This document shows positions 59,431-64,000 of a stretch of DNA of 64,000 nucleotides, one piece after another. The DNA is from Thermoleophilaceae bacterium. Its GTDB lineage: Bacteria > Actinomycetota > Thermoleophilia > Solirubrobacterales > Thermoleophilaceae. The stretch is taken from contig DASUWY010000040.1 in assembly GCA_036378175.1 (NCBI GenBank), positions 1 to 64,000 on the forward strand. Direction: 5' to 3'. Each line of letters begins with the position of its first letter. The first letter of the stretch is position 1. A model generated the notes under the pieces. It worked only from the letters and a program-made list of their open reading frames with translations, was not told the DNA's origin and did no database searches. Made by a program: the position numbers and the translations under genes.

Positions 59431-60680
59431 GTGCCAGGCCCCGACTCTCGGTGGACGTCCCCTGCGAAGGCACGCCAGGGCCGTGGCTGCGCCTGGCCTC
59501 GATCGGCGGTGCGTTCGCCACCGCGCTCGCGGTGTCAAGCGGAGCGCTCCACCTCGGCCTTGCGCACCGGCTGCTCGTTGTCACGTCGCTTCCACCGCTC
59601 GTGGCGCTGGCCCTAGCGGGGCGGCTCGCGTACCCGCGTCTCCTGCGGCCGGCCGTGCTGGCCCTTGCGCTCGTGGTGGTGTCGAGCGCGCTCGGCGGTG
59701 TGGTGGCCCTCGGCGGCCGGCCCGGCTGGGCGGTGGGGCTGCACCTCGGCGTGTCCGCCGCGGCCTTCGCCGCCGCGCTCCTCACGGCCGCGGCCTGCTA
59801 CCGCGGCGAGCCGGTCGCGCGCGCCGGGTGGCGCGACTACGTGACGCTCACCAAGCCGCGGATCATGAGCCTGCTGCTGCTCACGGCGGCGGCCGGCATG
59901 TTCGCGGGTGCGCGCGGAGTGCCGGACCTCGCCAAGCTGGCGGCACTGCTCGTGGGCGGCGCGCTCGCGTCGGGTGGGGCGAGCGCGCTCAACCACCTGA
60001 TGGACCGCGACCTCGATGCTCTGATGGGTGAACGCACCGCGGCCCGGCCGGTGGCGGCCGGCCGCGTCACGCCGCCGCGGGCGCTCGAGTTCGGGCTCGT
60101 GCTGTCGGCGCTGTCATTCGTGCTCCTGGCCAGCGTGATCAACGTGCTCACCGCGTTGCTGGCGCTCACCGGGACCCTCGGCTACGTGCTCGTCTACACC
60201 GGCTGGCTCAAGCGCAGCACCCCGCAGAACATCGTGATCGGCGGCGCGGCGGGGGCGATCCCGCCGCTCGTGGGCTGGGCGGCGGCCACCGGCGATCTCA
60301 CGCTGCCCGCGATCTTCCTCTTCCTGATCGTGTTCTTCTGGACGCCGCCGCACTTCTGGGCACTCGCCCTTCTGATCAAGCGCGACTACGCCGCCGCCGG
60401 GATCCCGATGCTGCCGGTGGTGCGCGGCGATCGCGAGACCGCTCGGCAGATCCTCCTCTACTCGCTCGTGCTATCCGGCGTCACCGCGCTGCCGTTCATC
60501 TGGCACGCCGCGGGCGGCTTCTATCTGGGGGCTGCAATCCTGCTCGACGCCTGCCTGATCGGGCTGGCGCTCGGCCTGCGGCGGCAGCTCACCCGCGCCC
60601 GCGCGGGACGCCTCTTCCACTTCTCGCTCCTCTACCTGGCGCTGCTGTTCGTCGCGCTGGCGATCGACCCATTCGTGTGA
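59427..60680 (+). CDS. ctaB: Protoheme IX farnesyltransferase with extra N-terminal membrane domain
   Basis: 417 residues, about 120 longer than typical CtaB. The C-terminal ~290 residues are a normal heme O synthase: DYVTLTKPRIMSLLLLTAAA, NHLMDRDLDALMGERTAARP (the Asp-rich prenyl-diphosphate site), GWLKRSTPQNIVIGGAAGAIPPL and FFWTPPHFWALAL. The first ~130 residues add four helices with two His (SSGALHLGLAHRL; VGLHLGVSAAAFAAALLT) reminiscent of half of heme A synthase CtaA, which is fused to CtaB in some bacteria such as Thermus. Full CtaA is not visible here, so this may be a remnant or a separate function. It overlaps ctaE by 4 bp. Confidence 0.9.
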   Translation: MSARPRLSVDVPCEGTPGPWLRLASIGGAFATALAVSSGALHLGLAHRLLVVTSLPPLVALALAGRLAYPRLLRPAVLALALVVVSSALGGVVALGGRPGWAVGLHLGVSAAAFAAALLTAAACYRGEPVARAGWRDYVTLTKPRIMSLLLLTAAAGMFAGARGVPDLAKLAALLVGGALASGGASALNHLMDRDLDALMGERTAARPVAAGRVTPPRALEFGLVLSALSFVLLASVINVLTALLALTGTLGYVLVYTGWLKRSTPQNIVIGGAAGAIPPLVGWAAATGDLTLPAIFLFLIVFFWTPPHFWALALLIKRDYAAAGIPMLPVVRGDRETARQILLYSLVLSGVTALPFIWHAAGGFYLGAAILLDACLIGLALGLRRQLTRARAGRLFHFSLLYLALLFVALAIDPFV

Positions 60681-60684
60681 GCCG

Positions 60685-60909
60685 ATGACCTGGCTCTGGA
60701 CACTTGCGGACGTGAGCGGCAGCGGGGGCGCGAGCGACGTGAACGCCGGCGCCGTGCTCACGCTGGTGCTGCCACTCGCGCTGCTGTTCCTCATCTTCGT
60801 GTGGTGGTGGGTAGCTGCGCGGCGGGGCTGGCCACCGCTTCCCACCACGCGTCATCCGGCTCCGCCGCGCCATCGCTGGCACCTGCGTCATCGCAACCAT
60901 GAGCATTGA
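60685..60909 (+). CDS. Small membrane protein in oxidase operon (74 aa)
   Basis: A 74-residue protein with one hydrophobic helix (AVLTLVLPLALLFLIFVWWW, residues ~23-42) and a Pro/Arg/His-rich tail (PPRHRWHLRHRNHEH). The His-rich end could bind copper or heme. Located 4 bp after ctaB and overlapping the SCO start by 11 bp, so it is inside the oxidase operon; a small structural subunit (subunit IV-like) or a copper-handling peptide are plausible. No family is recognised. Confidence 0.65.
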   Translation: MTWLWTLADVSGSGGASDVNAGAVLTLVLPLALLFLIFVWWWVAARRGWPPLPTTRHPAPPRHRWHLRHRNHEH

Positions 60910-61594
60910 GCGGGCGCGGGCGCAGCCTCCGGCGCGCCTGTGGCCGCTGAGCGCGGCCCTCACCGCGCTGCTCGTCGGCGCGTGCGTCGGATTGGGAGTG
61001 GCGGCTGGGCTCGTGATCCACGCTCTGCACACGCAGTCCAGCGGAGCTGGGGTGGCGAGTGCGATGCCGGTGCGGCCGGCGCTCGACGGTGACGCGGTGT
61101 GGAAGGCGGGCGCGCGAACCGCACCCGGTTTCACGTTGCACGACCAGAACGGCCGGCTCGTGTCGCTCTCAGGGCAGCGCGGGAACGTGGTGCTGCTCGC
61201 GTTCATGGACTCGCACTGCAAGCTGCTCTGCACGCTCGAGGGACCGACGCTCCACCGGGTGCAAGGGCGCCTCGGCGCGGCCGCGAGCAGCGTGCGTCTG
61301 CTCGTGGTGAGCGTGAACCCGTGGGAGGACACGGCGGCGAGCAGCGTTCGCGCTGCTGACCACTGGGGCTTCACCGGCCCCTGGCGCTGGCTGCGCGGCA
61401 CCCCGGACCAGCTGCGGCCGGTATGGCGCGGATACGGCATCGAGGTGCAGCAGGCGTTTGGCGACGTGAACCACAGCAGCGCGATCTACCTCATCGACCG
61501 CCGCGGGTACGAACGAGCCGGGTTCAACTATCCCTTCCCCGCGAACAGGGTGGCGCGCGACCTGCGCCGTCTCGCGGCCGAGCCCGCCTCCTGA
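60899..61594 (+). CDS. SCO1/SenC-family copper chaperone
   Basis: A 231-residue membrane-anchored thioredoxin-fold protein. One N-terminal helix (LTALLVGACVGLGVAAGLVI) anchors it outside the membrane. The copper site is Cys107-x3-Cys111 in MDSHCKLLCTLEGP, with the distal His in FGDVNHSSAIYLID. SCO proteins load CuA in subunit II. The start overlaps the preceding small gene by 11 bp and the stop overlaps the ctaG ATG by one base (TGATG). Placement beside CtaB and CtaG completes the assembly set. The CxxxC motif spacing is standard. Confidence 0.92.
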   Translation: MSIERARAQPPARLWPLSAALTALLVGACVGLGVAAGLVIHALHTQSSGAGVASAMPVRPALDGDAVWKAGARTAPGFTLHDQNGRLVSLSGQRGNVVLLAFMDSHCKLLCTLEGPTLHRVQGRLGAAASSVRLLVVSVNPWEDTAASSVRAADHWGFTGPWRWLRGTPDQLRPVWRGYGIEVQQAFGDVNHSSAIYLIDRRGYERAGFNYPFPANRVARDLRRLAAEPAS

Positions 61595-62490
61595 TGCCCT
61601 CCCCGCTCGCACCCCCGTTCGTGCTGGGGGTGCTGGCTGCGCTGCTCTACGCACGCGGGCGCGCGCGTCACATGCGCGTGGTCTCGCCGCGGCACCGTGC
61701 CGGGACCGGCTGGCGGGCGCTCGCGTTCTGGACCGCGCTCGTCACGCTCGTGCTCGCCCTCGACTCCGTGATCGACGACAAGGCGGACCGGTACTTCTGG
61801 GTGCACATGGTCCAGCACGTGCTCCTGATGATGGTCGTGGCGCCACTGCTGGTGCTGGCCGCGCCATGGCTGCCGATGTGGAAGGGGCTACCGCTCACCA
61901 CGCGCCGAGGGCTCGGCGCCGCGTACATGCGCTCGCCGGGCTGGCGCGCGCTGCGTGCGGTGGGGCGGTGGCTGGCGGTGCCGCTGGTTGTCTGGATCCT
62001 CTTCAGCGCCGACATCGTGGCCTGGCACGTACCGGGCCTGTACGGCCTCACCCTTCGCAGCCAGGCCGTGCACGACCTCGAGCACTTCTCGTTCCTCGTG
62101 CTCTCCGTGCTCTTCTGGGCGCAGGTGATCGAGTCCCCGCCGCTGCGGCTGCGGCTCGACCAGGCGCGCCGGGTGGTCTACGTCGTGGCCGGCGCGACGG
62201 TGTGCTGGCTGCTCGCGATCGTGCTCACCTTCGCCTCCTCACCGCTGTACGCGGGATATGAGGCGGCCGCGGCCCGGCGAGGCGGGCTGTCGGCCCTCGC
62301 CGACCAACAGCTCGCCGCCGGGATCATGGTGGGACCGGGCTCGATCCCCTACGCGGTGTTCGTGTTCCTGGTGCTCTATCGCTGGCTGGACGGCTCTACT
62401 GCGAAGCCGCCAGCGGAGTCCGATAAGCGGCACCGTGCCGCCGACCCTCCTGCGAGGGCCGGCGCCGGTCCGCTCGCTCACCGGTCTTGA
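61594..62490 (+). CDS. ctaG: CtaG/CtaG_Cox-type oxidase assembly membrane protein
   Basis: About 298 residues from ATG 61594; the longer frame overlapping the SCO gene is not used. Seven hydrophobic helices with the family's conserved features: FWVHMVQHVLLMMVVAPLLVLAAP (His-rich helix), ADIVAWHVPGLYGLTL, HDLEHFSFLVLSVLFWAQVI and the SPLYAGYE loop. This is the caa3_CtaG (Pfam CtaG_Cox) family, associated with copper delivery to CuB and oxidase formation in Bacillus and relatives. It ends the operon, and its last 95 bp are antisense to a small membrane-peptide gene. A charged tail (~35 residues) follows the last helix. Confidence 0.9.
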   Translation: MPSPLAPPFVLGVLAALLYARGRARHMRVVSPRHRAGTGWRALAFWTALVTLVLALDSVIDDKADRYFWVHMVQHVLLMMVVAPLLVLAAPWLPMWKGLPLTTRRGLGAAYMRSPGWRALRAVGRWLAVPLVVWILFSADIVAWHVPGLYGLTLRSQAVHDLEHFSFLVLSVLFWAQVIESPPLRLRLDQARRVVYVVAGATVCWLLAIVLTFASSPLYAGYEAAAARRGGLSALADQQLAAGIMVGPGSIPYAVFVFLVLYRWLDGSTAKPPAESDKRHRAADPPARAGAGPLAHRS

Positions 62491-62575
62491 TGGCCCATGC
62501 TGCCAAGCCAAGAATTGCCGTAAACGCAACTGCGTAAAGAGCGAGGTTGAGTAACAGTGCGGCGGTCATTCCCAT
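62396..62575 (-). CDS. Small single-helix membrane protein, antisense to ctaG end
   Basis: A 59-residue frame starting ATG 62575, with AAAGGAG 8 nt upstream. It begins MGMTAALLLNLALYAVAFTA, forming one transmembrane helix, then a basic tail (KTGERADRRRPSQEGRRHG). The first ~85 bp lie outside ctaG and the rest overlap it antisense. No clear homologue. The ribosome site and the helix make it credible as a gene; it could be a small oxidase accessory peptide or a toxin-like peptide. I see nothing else in the 200-bp gap 62576-62775. Confidence 0.55.
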   Translation of the reverse strand: MGMTAALLLNLALYAVAFTAILGLAAWAIKTGERADRRRPSQEGRRHGAAYRTPLAASQ

Positions 62576-62775
62576 GGAACGCACTCCTTTGGTTTGTGAC
62601 CCACACGCTTCCTGACGGACCTTGGCTCGATGTGAGCAGAGGCTGAGAGCTCTCTGAGGCTGAGACGTCTCTAACGTCCCCGCGCCCAGCAGATCCCCGC
62701 CACAAGACCGCAGTACAGCGCCTCCTGCCGCACTGCTTCCCGGAACCCAGACCGGCTATGCCTCGACTTTGCGGC

Positions 62776-63267
62776 TCACCGGATGCGCTGCGCCCCCTTC
62801 TTGAGGATCTTCACCGTGCCCGAGCTTTCGGGCGTCGAGCTGCCGGGCGCGTAGTCGAACACCACGTGCGTCCTGAAGTTCATGACGAACGCGTCCACGA
62901 TCGCGTGCGTGGTTGGGTCGAGCCACGCCACATACAGCGTCTTGTGCGCAACCGGGAGGGCCACGTAATCGACCGGCGGGAAGGTCTGTCCCACGGCCGG
63001 ACCCTTCACGGGCACGCCCTGGACCATGCTCGGCCCGTACGTCTGGTCGAAGGTATTGCCGGTGTTGCGCCCGAGCGTGTAGTTGGTCTCGATCTTGTAG
63101 CCGTCGAGGTTGAACCGGTGCACGCTCGGCGGGAAGCCGCCGGCGCCGCCTCCTCTGCCGTGGCCGTGGCCGTGATGCTTAGCCGCATCGACCACAGTCG
63201 ACCCCAGCACCGCGCTCGCCACCAGCGCCAGGACAGCGGCAAGCGCGAACTTGCGTGAACGTCTCAT
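62776..63267 (-). CDS. Secreted beta-rich hypothetical protein with His/Gly segment
   Basis: About 163 residues from ATG 63267, with GGAGGG 4 nt upstream. A signal peptide (FALAAVLALVASAVLGSTVVDAA) is followed by KHHGHGHGRGGGAGG, a possible metal-binding tract. The rest alternates short strands (HRFNLDGYKIETNYTLGRNT, FPPVDYVALPVAHKTLYVAWL, THAIVDAFVMNFRTHVVFDY), suggestive of a small beta-barrel of lipocalin or MoaF-like type, which is a weak inference. Stand-alone gene, with the acyl-CoA dehydrogenase upstream on the same strand 125 bp away. Function unknown. Confidence 0.7.
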   Translation of the reverse strand: MRRSRKFALAAVLALVASAVLGSTVVDAAKHHGHGHGRGGGAGGFPPSVHRFNLDGYKIETNYTLGRNTGNTFDQTYGPSMVQGVPVKGPAVGQTFPPVDYVALPVAHKTLYVAWLDPTTHAIVDAFVMNFRTHVVFDYAPGSSTPESSGTVKILKKGAQRIR

Positions 63268-63392
63268 CGTTCCCTCCACTCCTCGATTGGACGGGTTGCC
63301 CGCGCGGATACCCGAACCCCCGCGCTGTTCAGTGGAGCTAAACAGCCAAGCCAGGCGTGGTCAAGGCCTCGGACGCGCCGATAAGCGCTACC

Positions 63393-64000
63393 TCACAGCC
63401 CCAGCAGCTTCCCGAGGATCTCCCTCATGATCTCGTCGGTGCCGCCGCCGATCGGGCCGAGGCGGGCGTCCCGGGCGGCTCGCTCCACGTCGTACTCGCG
63501 CATGTAGCCGGCGCCGCCGTGGATCTGCACGGCGTCGTCGGCAACGTCGAACGCGTCGCGCTGAGTCTTCAGCTTGGCCATCGTCACCTCGCGGATCGCG
63601 TCCTGCCCCTCCGCGAAGAGGCGCAGTGCGTTGTAGGTGACCGCGCGGCCGGTCTCCACCTTCACCGCCATCTCGGCGATCTTGTGCCGGATCGCCTGGT
63701 GCTTTGCGATCGGCCTGCCGAACGTCTCTCGCTCGAGCGCGAACTGGATCGTGCGCTCCAGGGTGGCCTGCATCCCGGCCACCGAGCCGAGGGCCATGAC
63801 GAGCCGCTCCCACTGGAAGTTGGCCATGATCAGGTAGAAGCCTTTGTTCTCCTCGCCGAGCAGGTTCTCGTCCGGCACGAACACGTCGTTGAAGGCGAGC
63901 TCACCCGTGTCGGACGCGTGCCAGCCGAGCTTCTCGAGCTTGCGCGACACGCTGAAACCCTCCATGCCCTTCTCGATCACGAGGAATGAGATGCCGTGGT
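63393..64000 (-). CDS. Acyl-CoA dehydrogenase, C-terminal part (5' end outside window)
   Basis: The frame is open to the window edge; about 202 codons of the C-terminal half are present, starting within the middle beta domain (LVIEKGMEGFSV, then KLGWHASDTGELAFNDVFVP). The C-terminal helical domain includes RETFGRPIAKHQAIRHKIAEM and QIHGGAGYMREYDVERAARDARLGPIGGGTDEI. The Gly-Gly-Gly-Thr motif replaces the usual YEGT, so the catalytic Glu is probably elsewhere, as in long-chain and isovaleryl-CoA dehydrogenases. FAD-dependent alpha,beta-dehydrogenation of an acyl-CoA; chain length not determinable. Confidence 0.95.
   Translation of the reverse strand, partial: HGISFLVIEKGMEGFSVSRKLEKLGWHASDTGELAFNDVFVPDENLLGEENKGFYLIMANFQWERLVMALGSVAGMQATLERTIQFALERETFGRPIAKHQAIRHKIAEMAVKVETGRAVTYNALRLFAEGQDAIREVTMAKLKTQRDAFDVADDAVQIHGGAGYMREYDVERAARDARLGPIGGGTDEIMREILGKLLGL

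Overview
The window is a high-GC, gene-dense bacterial chromosome segment with short intergenic gaps, many ATGA, GTGA and TAGTG start/stop overlaps and frequent GTG starts. The gene content (70-residue biotin carrier protein, aa3 plus bd oxidases, SpoIIE/STAS switch protein, several acyl-CoA ligases) fits an aerobic, heterotrophic actinomycete. A Thermoleophilia/Solirubrobacterales-like lineage is my best guess; this is inference from gene style, not a marker-gene placement. I see no rRNA, tRNA, CRISPR array, transposase or prophage.

Layout. 0-9.5 kb: 3' part of ligA, a P450, a PBP4-type peptidase, a patatin, a HisC-like aminotransferase, a long-chain acyl-CoA ligase, a 57-residue HTH-like gene with its own terminator, and a TetR gene with a palindromic operator. 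9.5-19.4 kb: secreted PQQ-type sugar dehydrogenase and GH2 hydrolase, an epimerase, a Nudix protein, rubredoxin, bioA, a peroxiredoxin-like gene and a MACS-type ligase. 19.4-27.2 kb: two cupins, then an acetate-uptake neighbourhood: acs and satP on the minus strand, facing away from a LytS/LytTR pair, a two-helix membrane protein and an SSS-family symporter. 27.2-35.3 kb: bioB-bioF-bioD, a small glycan set (DegT aminotransferase, tandem glycosyltransferase, left-handed beta-helix acyltransferase), an enoyl-CoA hydratase and a 70-residue biotin carrier. 35.3-46.5 kb: GT2, glycerol kinase, PlsC-like acyltransferase, metallo-beta-lactamase-fold hydrolase, AzgA-type permease, two SDRs, a flavoprotein, a glutamine amidotransferase, a GNAT protein, a LysR regulator and an HExxH peptidase. 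47.4-52.5 kb: cydAB, then a SpoIIE/HATPase protein with a STAS partner. 52.5-53.2 kb: repeat-rich non-coding DNA. 53.2-62.6 kb: an OmpR-type two-component system divergent from a complete aa3 oxidase operon (cupredoxin, subunits II-I-III, CtaB, small membrane protein, SCO, CtaG). The window ends inside an acyl-CoA dehydrogenase.

Themes. Respiration is covered by two terminal oxidases, with copper delivery (SCO, CtaG) and heme O synthesis encoded beside the aa3 enzyme. Carbon metabolism is lipid- and acetate-centred: four acyl or acetyl ligase/dehydrogenase genes, two acetate-type transporters and the complete biotin branch bioABDF next to a biotin carrier.

Most unusual signals: (1) three intergenic arrays of one degenerate heptamer family, KAGGKCR, two of which supply the stop codon of the preceding gene; (2) a 154-bp tandem duplication carrying a conserved long hairpin and bounded by inverted repeats; (3) phased operator-like repeats in front of both two-component/oxidase units; (4) oddities in the oxidase operon: a probable CTG start, a CuA-like CxxxC protein, a subunit I lacking the usual D-channel Asp and Asn, and a CtaB with an extra N-terminal membrane domain.
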